53,991 nucleotides of DNA. Source: Candidatus Moranbacteria bacterium CG10_big_fil_rev_8_21_14_0_10_35_21 (GTDB lineage Bacteria > Patescibacteriota > Minisyncoccia > Moranbacterales > UBA2206). The position numbers were made by a program, and so were the translations under genes. This document shows positions 19,665 through 28,410 of the stretch, in pieces; position 1 is the stretch's first letter; the number at the start of each line of letters is the position of its first letter. The notes beneath the pieces are model-generated. The model made no database searches. It was not told the origin of the DNA and saw nothing but the letters and a program-made list of their open reading frames with translations. The DNA lies in the NCBI GenBank assembly GCA_002773095.1, contig PFCG01000029.1:1-53991 (forward strand). Direction: 5' to 3'.

Positions 19665-20162
19665 ATGACTATATTTAAAGAACAACGCGTAGGTATGTTG
19701 GTGGATATTCAAAATTTGTATTATTCCTCCAAAGTACTCTATGGTAAAAAAGTAAACTTCGGACAAATTTTAAAAGCCGGCATAGGAGACCGAAAACTGA
19801 TTCGGGCTATTGGTTATGGAATCAAGACCCTGGAACGCCAAGAAGAAAAGTTTTTTGAGGCCTTGGAAAAACAGGGATTTGAAGTGAGAACCAAGGATCT
19901 GCAAATTTTTCCCGGTGGAGCCAAAAAAGGTGATTGGGATGTAGGTATTGCAGTGGACGCTATTAAACTTTCCAAAAATTTGGATGTGATTATCTTGGTT
20001 TCCGGAGATGGAGATTATATTCCAGTCGTAGAATATCTGCAAAACACCGTCGGTTGTCGTGTGGAAGTAATCGCTTTTTCTGAATCAGCCAGCGCCAAAC
20101 TTATCATAGCCGCCGATTCTTTTATTGATATAAGTGATAATAAGAAAAAATTCCTTATTTAA
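19665..20162 (+). CDS. NYN-domain (LabA/DUF88-like) protein
   Basis: VGMLVDIQNLYYSSK, GDWDVGIAVDAIKLSKNLDVIILVSGDGDYIPVVEYLQ; track start at 19644 lies inside the upstream repeat. Confidence 0.88.
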   Translation: MTIFKEQRVGMLVDIQNLYYSSKVLYGKKVNFGQILKAGIGDRKLIRAIGYGIKTLERQEEKFFEALEKQGFEVRTKDLQIFPGGAKKGDWDVGIAVDAIKLSKNLDVIILVSGDGDYIPVVEYLQNTVGCRVEVIAFSESASAKLIIAADSFIDISDNKKKFLI

Positions 20163-20165
20163 AAA

Positions 20166-20206
20166 GCTTGCCCCGTGATCCCGCCACGGGATTTTACGGG
20201 GAAGTT
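20166..20206. repeat. GC-rich hairpin element
   Basis: cttgccccgt-g-atcccg-cca-cgggat-ttt-acggggaag just after the NYN gene. Confidence 0.65.
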
Positions 20207-20428
20207 TTTGATATAAGTTTGACAAATCATTCAAAAAAAGTTAGTATCAAATACTTAACAAATTAATTAAAAGCCTTTAACTAGTGCGTTAAGAGCATAA
20301 AGTTGGGAATATAAAGCGCAAAGCCACAATTTAGAACTTAACCCTTGAGTTTTGACTTGTAGTTTTGACTTTTTACCTTTCAGCTTTGAGCTTCCAAAGC
20401 GTCGCTAGCGTAAGGCAGCACGTTTCAT

Positions 20429-22606
20429 ATGGAACAAAAAAAATGGTCTCTTCAGCTTGGAGAGAGAAACTTAGAGGTTGAAACTGGTCTTTTGGCTGGT
20501 CAAGCCAACGGAGCAGTAACTGTCAGATACGGTGATACTGTGGTTTTAGCTACCGCCGTGATGAGCAAAGGTGCTTCTAGAATAAGTGGTTACTTTCCTT
20601 TGATGGTTGATTTTGAGGAAAGATATTATGCCGCTGGAAAAATAAAAGGTTCAAGATTTATTAAAAGAGAAGGTCGTCCTTCTGACGCTTCTATTCTTTC
20701 TGGAAGAATGGTGGACAGAACTATTCGTCCGCTTTTTCCTTCCCGAATGAGAAATGATGTGCAAGTGGTTTTGACTGTTCTTTCTTATGATGGAGAAAAT
20801 GATCCAGCTCTAGTAGCCGTTATTGCAGCTTCCACTGCTCTTTCTATCTCTGATATTCCTTGGAATGGTCCTGTAGCCGCTGTGCGAGTGGGGAAAACAA
20901 CTGGGCCTGCCCTCAATGCTTCGCCAGCTCAACAGTCTGATAGCAAACTTGGTGACAAGCATAGCGATGCAGGCGGGGATTTAATTTTAAACCCAGTCAA
21001 TGGAGAAATTAGCGATGGTTCTTTGGACTTAGTGATTGCCGGAACTAAAAACAAAATAAATATGTTGGAAGCTGGAGCGAAAGAAATTCCTGAAGCAGAA
21101 ATTTTGAAAGCGCTTCAATTCGGTTCAGAATATGTCAAAAAAGTAGCTGAATTTGTTGAAAGTATTCAAAAAGAAATCGGAAAACCAAAATCAGAACCAG
21201 CTTTATTAAAAGGAACAGATGAATTTGAAGCTAAAGTGAAAGAAATTCTTTTGGCTGAAGGTTTAGCGACCGCTCTTTATGATCAAGATAAAAAGGTAGT
21301 GGAAGAAAAAACAGAAGCTACTAAAGAAAAAGTAAACCAGTATATTAAAGAAACCTTTACTGAAGATGTGGATAGATTGTTGGAAATTTCCGGAGAAGTT
21401 TTTGAAGAAGTCTCTGACGAGATTGTTCATCAAAACGTTCTAGAAAAAGAGCAACGACCAGATGGACGCAAACTGAATGAAATTAGGAAAATTACTTGCC
21501 AAACTGGAATTTTACCAAGAACTCATGGCACCGGGCTCTTCACTCGTGGAGAAACTCAGGCTTTGACCGTGACAACTCTTGGATCTCCTGGAGATGAGCA
21601 AATCATCGATACTATGGAGGTGGATATGAAAAAAAGATATATTCATCACTACAATTTCCCGCCTTTTTCTGTGGGAGAAACAAAACCCATGCGTGGGCCA
21701 GGCCGACGTGAAATAGGTCATGGTGCACTGGCAGAAAAAGCCTTAATTCCGGTTCTTCCTTCTAAGGAAGATTTCCCTTACACTATTCTTCTGGTTTCAG
21801 AAATTCTTTCTTCTAATGGATCTTCTTCTATGGCTTCTACTTGTGGCTCTACTTTATCCTTAATGGACGCTGGAGTGCCTATTAAGCGACCTGTCAGTGG
21901 AATTGCTATGGGAATTATTGTGGGCGCTACGGATGATAAGTTTAAAGTTTTGACTGATATTCAAGGATTAGAAGATCATTATGGTGATATGGATTTTAAG
22001 GTGGCCGGAACAGAAAACGGAATTACCGCTCTGCAAATGGATGTAAAATTAGCTGGAGTGACTCTTCCAATGTTGGAGGCAGTCTTGAAGCAATCGTATG
22101 AAAATCGTTTGGAAATTTTGGAAAAGATAAAAACCGCTATTGCAGAACCAAGAACTGAAATGTCACAATATGCACCTAGAATTATCACTATGCACATTAA
22201 TCCGGAAAAAATCAGAAATGTTATTGGAGCTGGAGGAAAAATCATCAATGAAATTATTGATGAAACTGGAGTGCAGATTGATATTGAAGATGATGGGTCA
22301 GTTTTCATTACTTCTGTTGATGCTGCTTCCGCTAAAAAAGCTCAGGAGTGGATTCATAGCCTTACCCGGGAAGTTAAGGCCGGAGAAACTTTTGAAGCTA
22401 AGGTAATTAAACTAATGGACTTTGGAGCTTTTGCTGAAATTCTTCCAGGGCAAGATGGATTAATCCATATTTCTGAAATGGCAGACAAGCGAGTGGAAAA
22501 AGTGGAAGATGTTGTTAAAGTAGGCGACATTGTGCCAGTTAAGGTCAAAGAAATTGATAGTCAAGGAAGAATTAGCCTTTCTATGAAAGCAGCTATTAAA
22601 AAGTAG
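20429..22606 (+). CDS. pnp: polyribonucleotide nucleotidyltransferase
   Basis: RNase PH domains (GKIKGSRFIKREGRPSDASILSGRMVDRTIRPLFP), KH domain (VIGAGGKIINEIIDETGVQIDIEDDG), C-terminal S1 domain. Confidence 0.97.
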   Translation: MEQKKWSLQLGERNLEVETGLLAGQANGAVTVRYGDTVVLATAVMSKGASRISGYFPLMVDFEERYYAAGKIKGSRFIKREGRPSDASILSGRMVDRTIRPLFPSRMRNDVQVVLTVLSYDGENDPALVAVIAASTALSISDIPWNGPVAAVRVGKTTGPALNASPAQQSDSKLGDKHSDAGGDLILNPVNGEISDGSLDLVIAGTKNKINMLEAGAKEIPEAEILKALQFGSEYVKKVAEFVESIQKEIGKPKSEPALLKGTDEFEAKVKEILLAEGLATALYDQDKKVVEEKTEATKEKVNQYIKETFTEDVDRLLEISGEVFEEVSDEIVHQNVLEKEQRPDGRKLNEIRKITCQTGILPRTHGTGLFTRGETQALTVTTLGSPGDEQIIDTMEVDMKKRYIHHYNFPPFSVGETKPMRGPGRREIGHGALAEKALIPVLPSKEDFPYTILLVSEILSSNGSSSMASTCGSTLSLMDAGVPIKRPVSGIAMGIIVGATDDKFKVLTDIQGLEDHYGDMDFKVAGTENGITALQMDVKLAGVTLPMLEAVLKQSYENRLEILEKIKTAIAEPRTEMSQYAPRIITMHINPEKIRNVIGAGGKIINEIIDETGVQIDIEDDGSVFITSVDAASAKKAQEWIHSLTREVKAGETFEAKVIKLMDFGAFAEILPGQDGLIHISEMADKRVEKVEDVVKVGDIVPVKVKEIDSQGRISLSMKAAIKK
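20900..20978. repeat. in-frame palindromic insertion in pnp
   Basis: gcctgc(20905-20910)...atgctt / aagcat...gcaggc(20969-20974); encodes about 23 extra residues PALNASPAQQSDSKLGDKHSDAG. Confidence 0.6.
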
Positions 22607-22680
22607 TAGCCAAAAATTAACTTTTGTTGTAGAATAGAATTATAAAAAAATAGTTCTATTTTATTTTTAATTTTAAAAAA

Positions 22681-23925
22681 ATGTTTGGACAAAAACAAAA
22701 AAACCTGCAACCAACTACTCCAGCTAACCAAAAAATAAATCTTGATCAAAGGAAAGATTTCAAGGTGAACGATATTGAAGTTCATACTTTGGAAAAAGAT
22801 TTAAAAAATTATAAATATTCCGGTGTCACTCCGACTGAAATGAAGCCATCTCCTCCACCGGTTGAAAAAAAGCTTCCAGAAAGTCAGCCGATGAAACCGC
22901 TAAATAAACCCACTCCTAGTCCTTTTTTAAATTTCTCCCAACCTACCCAACCACCCAAACCATCTGTTCCAAAAGCCCCAGAGAAAGTTATGGAAAATTT
23001 TTCTCAAGCGAAACCAACCCCTACACCCATAGCTAAGCCCCCTGTTTTTAGTGCTCTTAGAAACTTACCTCAGGCGAAACCAACTACAAAGCCTCCTGTT
23101 TTTTCTGCCTCTAAAAATATGCCTCCTCAAGATAAAAAAACATTAGAAAAGCCAAAAAAGGAAGGTAACTTAGCTAAAATTATAACTACTACAATCATTG
23201 TTTTGGTTATTTTAATCGTTGGAGTAGGCGCTTATTATTTCTGGATTACTCGCCAAAAAATAGAAGAGGTAGTTATTAATCAACCAGAGGAAAATCCTAT
23301 TTCCGAGCCAGAAATTATTCCAGAAGATAAACCGGAAGAGACTGTCCTTAATGAAAATTATCCTAATTATCTAATGATTGATTTGGCAATTGAAGCCTCC
23401 ACTGCTCAAACTATAAAAGAAACCATTAAAAAAGTTAAAGCTTCTGGATTGGAAACACCTATTGAATTTATTGCAAGCGATGCAGAAAATAATCCAATCT
23501 CCTTCTCAAAATTTTCTGAAAATTTAGGTATTAAATTTTCTAGTGAAGTTTTAACCGGGTTAGATGATACTACTTTCAGTTTATTTATTCAGAATGATGC
23601 TTCGGAAAATATTGGATTAGGAATGGCTCTTTATTTTACAGATAAGACTGGACTAAAAACCACTATGCAAAAAGAAGAAGCTTTCTTAATTAATGAATTG
23701 AAGCCTTTCTTAAATTTAGCCATGATTTATGATACAATCAAAGAAGCCTCTTTCAGCTCAGCTAAATATGACGGAAGAGACATTAGATATATTAATATTA
23801 TTAGTCCCGAAGAGTTAACTATCGATTACGCAGTTAACGGTGAGAAGAAATTATTTATTGCTACTACTAAGCAATCTCTGGAAGGAATCCTACAAAAGAT
23901 GGTTTTTGACATAGAATCTGAATAA
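22681..23925 (+). CDS. single-TM protein with proline-rich N-terminus, function unknown
   Basis: Proline-rich cytoplasmic segment, TM (IITTTIIVLVILIVGVGAYYFWI), extracytoplasmic domain. Confidence 0.75.
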   Translation: MFGQKQKNLQPTTPANQKINLDQRKDFKVNDIEVHTLEKDLKNYKYSGVTPTEMKPSPPPVEKKLPESQPMKPLNKPTPSPFLNFSQPTQPPKPSVPKAPEKVMENFSQAKPTPTPIAKPPVFSALRNLPQAKPTTKPPVFSASKNMPPQDKKTLEKPKKEGNLAKIITTTIIVLVILIVGVGAYYFWITRQKIEEVVINQPEENPISEPEIIPEDKPEETVLNENYPNYLMIDLAIEASTAQTIKETIKKVKASGLETPIEFIASDAENNPISFSKFSENLGIKFSSEVLTGLDDTTFSLFIQNDASENIGLGMALYFTDKTGLKTTMQKEEAFLINELKPFLNLAMIYDTIKEASFSSAKYDGRDIRYINIISPEELTIDYAVNGEKKLFIATTKQSLEGILQKMVFDIESE

Positions 23926-24078
23926 ACTGTGGATAACTTATGCCAAAATGAATTTTTCCTGAAAAAAAGAGATTTTCTTTCCAAATCTGACTAAAAAAGT
24001 GTATTTTCTATTTTTAAGAATTACAAGCTGAGTTGTTCCATAAAATACCTTTTTTAAGCCTTTTGCACGACTATCTAA

Positions 24079-24107
24079 TTGACCATTTGCTAAAAATTTG
24101 CTATAAT
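24079..24107 (+). promoter_or_regulatory. sigma70-type promoter with no downstream ORF for about 470 nt
   Basis: TTGACC-N17-TATAAT (24102-24107). Confidence 0.55.
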
Positions 24108-24113
24108 AAAAAC

Positions 24114-24553
24114 ATCAGTAAATTAAAAACCTTACCTTAGCAACAGCGAAAGAATTTCAATCGCAATTTCCCCCTATTTGCGATTGAAATTCTCTTGCTG
24201 TTCAAAAATTGAGATGAACCATCTTAATTACCCTTACTAACAAAGGGAAACAAAACAAAAACAAAAAAGTTTTTATAAAATAAAAATAAAAATAAAAATT
24301 TGTTCTTTCAAAAAAAGGTATAACCAGAGAACGGTTAGAGAAAAACGTGTTGAAAATGTTAGACCAATACGTTACGGACGCATATTAATAAAATATATAT
24401 GCATTATAATTTTTGATGCTTTCACCCAAGCTAAAAAATTTCCATGTCATATATTATAATATGTTAAACACTGGGGCGCCGAGCCACTTATTAATTTTTT
24501 GGGGCAATAAGCGCCCTGGTTTCCAATCAAAGTCACCAGGAAGGTGTTTTTTT
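24114..24553 (+). ncRNA. candidate non-coding RNA locus
   Basis: Promoter at 24079-24107, 16-bp perfect hairpin at 24151-24193 extended by aacagc/gctgtt, structured 3' segment and T-run at 24547-24553; no plausible + strand ORF. Confidence 0.35.
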
Positions 24554-24580
24554 ATTTGCCAAAAATGATATAATGCCCCT

Positions 24581-24976
24581 ATGGATAATGAAATAAAAAC
24601 AAAATCTATTGGGGAAACTGGAGAAGAAATTTCAGCCAATTTTTTAAAAAAGCACGGTTATACAATTTTAGCTATGAACTTTCAAAACAATTCCGGTCGC
24701 CGCTTAGGAGAAATTGACATTATCGCTCGCGATTCAGAAACTAGTGAAATTGTTTTTGTGGAAGTAAAATCTCGAGATATAAAAAAATACGCCCACACTC
24801 TTCCAGAAGAGAATATTAATCCTCAAAAGCTGAGAAAGCTTTCTAAAATAGCCTACTATTACCTTAGAGAAAGGACTAATTTAGACGCTCCCCACCGTTT
24901 TGACGCCCTATCCGTTTGGATTGACACCGATTTAAAAAACGCCAAAATAAAACATTTGAAAAATATCTTCTTTTAG
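24581..24976 (+). CDS. YraN/UPF0102 family endonuclease-like protein
   Basis: GETGEEISANFLKKHGYTILAMNFQ, GEIDIIARDSETSEIVFVEVKSR. Confidence 0.9.
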   Translation: MDNEIKTKSIGETGEEISANFLKKHGYTILAMNFQNNSGRRLGEIDIIARDSETSEIVFVEVKSRDIKKYAHTLPEENINPQKLRKLSKIAYYYLRERTNLDAPHRFDALSVWIDTDLKNAKIKHLKNIFF

Positions 24977-25025
24977 ACATTTCTTTCATTCTTTGCTAAA
25001 CTAAACTTATCATTAAATTAATTTT

Positions 25026-25382
25026 ATGCCATTAGACAAAAAAACTCTTGAGGAATTAAAGCAATCTCTCCTGAAGGAACAAGGTGATTTGGAAAAAAGC
25101 TTGGGAAAAATCGCTAAGCCGGTCGACAAAAAAACTGGAGATTATGACACTACCTTTGAAAACTTAGGCACCGATCGAAACGATAATGCCACTGAAATAG
25201 AACAATATACTGATAATTTGCCAGTAGAACTAACGTTGGAAAAAAATCTTCAGTCTGTTTTAGAGGCGCTTAAAAGAATAGAGAAAGGTACTTATGGATT
25301 TTGCGAAAATTGCCAAAAAGAAATTGAAGTTGAAAGATTAAAAGCTAACCCATCTGCCGAGACTTGTGTAAAATGCGGCTAG
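25026..25382 (+). CDS. DksA/TraR-type zinc-finger protein
   Basis: DNATEIEQYTDNLPVE, RIEKGTYGFCENCQKEIEVERLKANPSAETCVKC. Confidence 0.9.
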   Translation: MPLDKKTLEELKQSLLKEQGDLEKSLGKIAKPVDKKTGDYDTTFENLGTDRNDNATEIEQYTDNLPVELTLEKNLQSVLEALKRIEKGTYGFCENCQKEIEVERLKANPSAETCVKCG

Positions 25383-25393
25383 ATAGAATTTTG

Positions 25394-25807
25394 ATGAAAA
25401 TAAAAAATAAAAAAATACTTTTATTCTTGCTTTTTTTTTTAATCTTTAGCGACCAGCTAGTTAAATATTTTATCCGCCTCAGGGGCGGTTTTTATGTTTG
25501 TAATCCAAATTTGGCTTGGGGAGCCTCCCTCCCTCCATATTTATTTTTGATTTTGTGGATTGGTATCATTGTAGGGCTTTTATATTTTTTCCAAACATCT
25601 AAAAATAAATGGGCTTTTATATTAATTTTTTCTGGAGCTTTTTCTAATTTATTAGATCGCTTAATTCATGGTTGCGTGATTGATTTTATAGATTTAGGCT
25701 TTTTTTTTACCAGCCTCAAGGGCTGGCCAATTTTTAATTTAGCTGATTCATTAATAGTTTTAGGATTAATTATTATTATTTTAAAAAAAAACAAAAATGT
25801 CAGCTAA
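25394..25807 (+). CDS. lspA: signal peptidase II
   Basis: FLIFSDQLVKYFIR, GAFSNLLDRLIHGCVIDFIDL, FNLADSLI catalytic motifs. Confidence 0.88.
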   Translation: MKIKNKKILLFLLFFLIFSDQLVKYFIRLRGGFYVCNPNLAWGASLPPYLFLILWIGIIVGLLYFFQTSKNKWAFILIFSGAFSNLLDRLIHGCVIDFIDLGFFFTSLKGWPIFNLADSLIVLGLIIIILKKNKNVS

Positions 25808-27329
25808 AAAAATACTTTCCGCCGCTACGGTTGGACTGAGAAGCGAAATTATCGAAGTGGAAGTGGATGTTATTTCTTCCGGCCTGCATCAATTTAATAT
25901 CGTCGGTCTGCCTGACGCTGCGGTTAAGGAATCGCGCGATCGTGTGGCTTCCGCGATTAAAAACAGTCGTTTCCGTCCGCCTCACCAATGTGGTCGCATA
26001 ACGGTTAACTTGGCTCCAGCTGATTTGAAAAAAGAAGGGCCAATCTATGATTTACCTATCGCTTTAGGCTTTCTTTTGGCCACAAATCAAATTAAGTTTG
26101 ATTTTCAGAACAAACTTTTTTTAGGAGAAGTTTCCTTAGATGGCAGTGTTCGCCCAGTTAAAGGCATTCTGCCAATGGCTCTTTTAGCTAAAGAAAGAAA
26201 TATTCCAGAAATTTATGTTCCTGAAGAAAATGCCGAAGAAGCTTCGGTGGTGGAAGGTATTTCAGTTTTTCCAGTTAAAAATATTTTAGCCCTTTACTCT
26301 CATTTAGATGGGCAAACATTAATTTCACCGGCCCCAAAAGCCGTCTTGGAAGATTTATTTAAAGAAGAAGAATATTTGACCGACATGAAATTTATTAAAG
26401 GACAAGAACAAGCTAAACGGGCTTTGGAAATCGCTGCTGCCGGAGGACATAATGTTATTCTCAACGGCCCACCAGGGTCAGGCAAAACTATGTTAGCCAA
26501 AACCCTTCCATCTATTCTTCCCCGCTTAACTACCGCAGAAGCTTTGGAAATAACTAAAATTTTTTCGGTGGCCGGTCAATTACTGAGAAAAAAATCTTTA
26601 ATTACCAGTCGACAATTCCGTTCGCCCCATCACAGTGCTAGTGCGGTTTCCTTGGTAGGAGGCGGAACTTATCCGAAACCAGGAGAAATCAGTCTAGCTC
26701 ATCGAGGGATTTTATTTTTGGATGAATTCCCAGAATTTTCCCGAGTAGTTTTGGAAAACCTCAGACAACCATTAGAAGACGGAAAAATAACCGTTTCTCG
26801 AGCTCAAGGCACTTTGGAATTTCCGGCTAGTTTTACATTGATAGCGGCTATGAATCCCTGCCCTTGTGGGAATGCCACTGATCCAGAAAAATCCTGCTCC
26901 TGCAATCCGGCGCAAATCATAAAATACCAAAGAAAAATATCCGGACCAATATTGGATCGCATTGATTTACACGTGGAAGTGCCTCGTATTAAATTTGAAA
27001 AATTTTCTCAAGATGAAACTTCTTTAGAAAATTCTTTTTCTATTCGCCAGCGAGTAGAAGCAGCCAGAAAAACACAGGCTTCCAGATTTGAGCAATCTCC
27101 TATTTTTTGTAATAGCGAAATGGGCAGTCAGGAAATTAAAAATTTCTGTTACTTAAGCCCAGATTGCATTGAATTGATGAAAAAAGCCGTTTCCAGCCTT
27201 CATTTGAGCGCCCGAGCTTACTATCGTATAATTAAGGTTGCTCGTACTATAGCCGATTTATCGGAAGGTCCGGCTATTCAGCCAGAGCATATCGCTGAAG
27301 CCATCCAATATCGGTTTAAGACGGACTAA
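25797..27329 (+). CDS. comM: YifB/ComM family Mg-chelatase-like AAA+ ATPase
   Basis: GLPDAAVKESRDRVASAIKNS, NGPPGSGKTMLAKTLPSILP, FRSPHHSASAVSLVGGG, AAMNPCPCG. Confidence 0.95.
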   Translation: MSAKKILSAATVGLRSEIIEVEVDVISSGLHQFNIVGLPDAAVKESRDRVASAIKNSRFRPPHQCGRITVNLAPADLKKEGPIYDLPIALGFLLATNQIKFDFQNKLFLGEVSLDGSVRPVKGILPMALLAKERNIPEIYVPEENAEEASVVEGISVFPVKNILALYSHLDGQTLISPAPKAVLEDLFKEEEYLTDMKFIKGQEQAKRALEIAAAGGHNVILNGPPGSGKTMLAKTLPSILPRLTTAEALEITKIFSVAGQLLRKKSLITSRQFRSPHHSASAVSLVGGGTYPKPGEISLAHRGILFLDEFPEFSRVVLENLRQPLEDGKITVSRAQGTLEFPASFTLIAAMNPCPCGNATDPEKSCSCNPAQIIKYQRKISGPILDRIDLHVEVPRIKFEKFSQDETSLENSFSIRQRVEAARKTQASRFEQSPIFCNSEMGSQEIKNFCYLSPDCIELMKKAVSSLHLSARAYYRIIKVARTIADLSEGPAIQPEHIAEAIQYRFKTD

Positions 27330-27374
27330 GCTTTTTTAAATTTCCAATTTTTAATTTTTTCAGCCTACAGCTGA

Positions 27375-27389
27375 TCCGCCTTTGGCGGA
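27375..27389. repeat. small palindrome TCCGCC-TTT-GGCGGA
   Basis: Same unit as 46392-46406 and (CCCGCC variant) 50591-50605. Confidence 0.7.
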
Positions 27390-27634
27390 AAATAAATCTA
27401 AATTTTTGAATTTTTAAACATTAGAAATTTGGATTTATTTATAAAATTATAAAATTAAAAATTATAAAATTTGGAGTCTTTTTTATATTAATAGTCTTAG
27501 TTGGCTACGTCTTTTTTTATTTATTTACCCATTCCGGCCGAAATTTATCCTTCGCTGTTCCCAAAACTGTTTCTCTTGATGACAATGGACTGTCTTTCCG
27601 AAAAAATACTTCTGCGGAGACAATTGAAGAATTT

Positions 27635-28396
27635 TTGCAAGAAAATAAATTAAACATTAGCGACTACGATCAAATCATTCCGGCCAGAGAAACGCCGATT
27701 TTTCCGGAAATAAATATTGAAATCCGCCGAGCTTTGAAAATAAAAATATCCGCCGACAAACAAGAAAAAGAATTCTACACTTTGTCCGACACTGTCGGCA
27801 ATGCTCTTGCTGAAAGCCAAACGAAACTGGGCGAAGATGATTTGATTGATCCGAAAATTTCCTCGCCATTGAAAAATAATTTGAAAATTACTGTTACACG
27901 TGTGGAAATCAGAGAAGAAACCGTGCAAAAATCCATTGATTTCAAAACAATTGCCAAAGAAGATGATTCATTGGGCTGGCGAATAAAAAAGATAACCACT
28001 CCCGGAAAAAAAGGGACGGAAGAAATAAAATATAAAGTGGTTTCACACGATGGCAAAGAAATTTCCCGAAAAATATTGAATAGAAAAACTGTTCAAAATC
28101 CAACTGATGAAATCGTGGTGCAAGGAACTTATATGAAAACCGGAAAAGCCAACACCGGACAAGGAACGTGGTATGCTTGGAAAGGAGGACTCTTTGCCGC
28201 CAGCGCTACTCTTCCGAGGGGAAGTTATGCTAAGGTTACCAATATGGAAAACGGCAAAACAGTCGTGGTGCAAATCAACGACTATGGCCCCCAAGGCAAA
28301 GGGCGTATTATTGACTTGGACAAAGTGGCCTTCACCAAAATCTCCAACATCGGCGCGGGAGTAATTGGAGTGAAAGTTGAACAGATACTTAATTGA
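27635..28396 (+). CDS. G5/DUF348-containing protein with C-terminal RlpA-like double-psi beta-barrel; true N-terminus probably upstream
   Basis: VEIREETVQKSIDFKTI...VPGKKGTEEIKYKV-type G5 segment; GTWYAWKGGLFAASATLPRGSYAKVTN...VVVQINDYGPQGKGRIIDLDKVAF. Confidence 0.82.
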   Translation: MQENKLNISDYDQIIPARETPIFPEINIEIRRALKIKISADKQEKEFYTLSDTVGNALAESQTKLGEDDLIDPKISSPLKNNLKITVTRVEIREETVQKSIDFKTIAKEDDSLGWRIKKITTPGKKGTEEIKYKVVSHDGKEISRKILNRKTVQNPTDEIVVQGTYMKTGKANTGQGTWYAWKGGLFAASATLPRGSYAKVTNMENGKTVVVQINDYGPQGKGRIIDLDKVAFTKISNIGAGVIGVKVEQILN

Positions 28397-28410
28397 CAAA
28401 ATAACTATTT

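Noticed and set aside
24276-24300. (AAAAT)n-like tract ataaaataaaaataaaaataaaaat
   Set aside because: Low-complexity AT tract expected at this base composition.
24114-24553. tmRNA, RNase P RNA or SRP RNA
   Set aside because: No terminal CCA/T-arm, no GAGGAAAGTC...ACAGAA P4 motif, and no GGAAG..AGCAG SRP apical motif seen.
24454-24639. Minus-strand 61-aa ORF overlapping the yraN start
   Set aside because: Antisense to a strongly supported gene start and the structured RNA segment; no family resemblance.
25474-25492. Palindrome atccgcctcaggggcggt inside lspA as another in-frame insertion
   Set aside because: The protein (DQLVKYFIRLRGGFYVCNPN) aligns with typical LspA without an evident extra segment; stem is short and imperfect.
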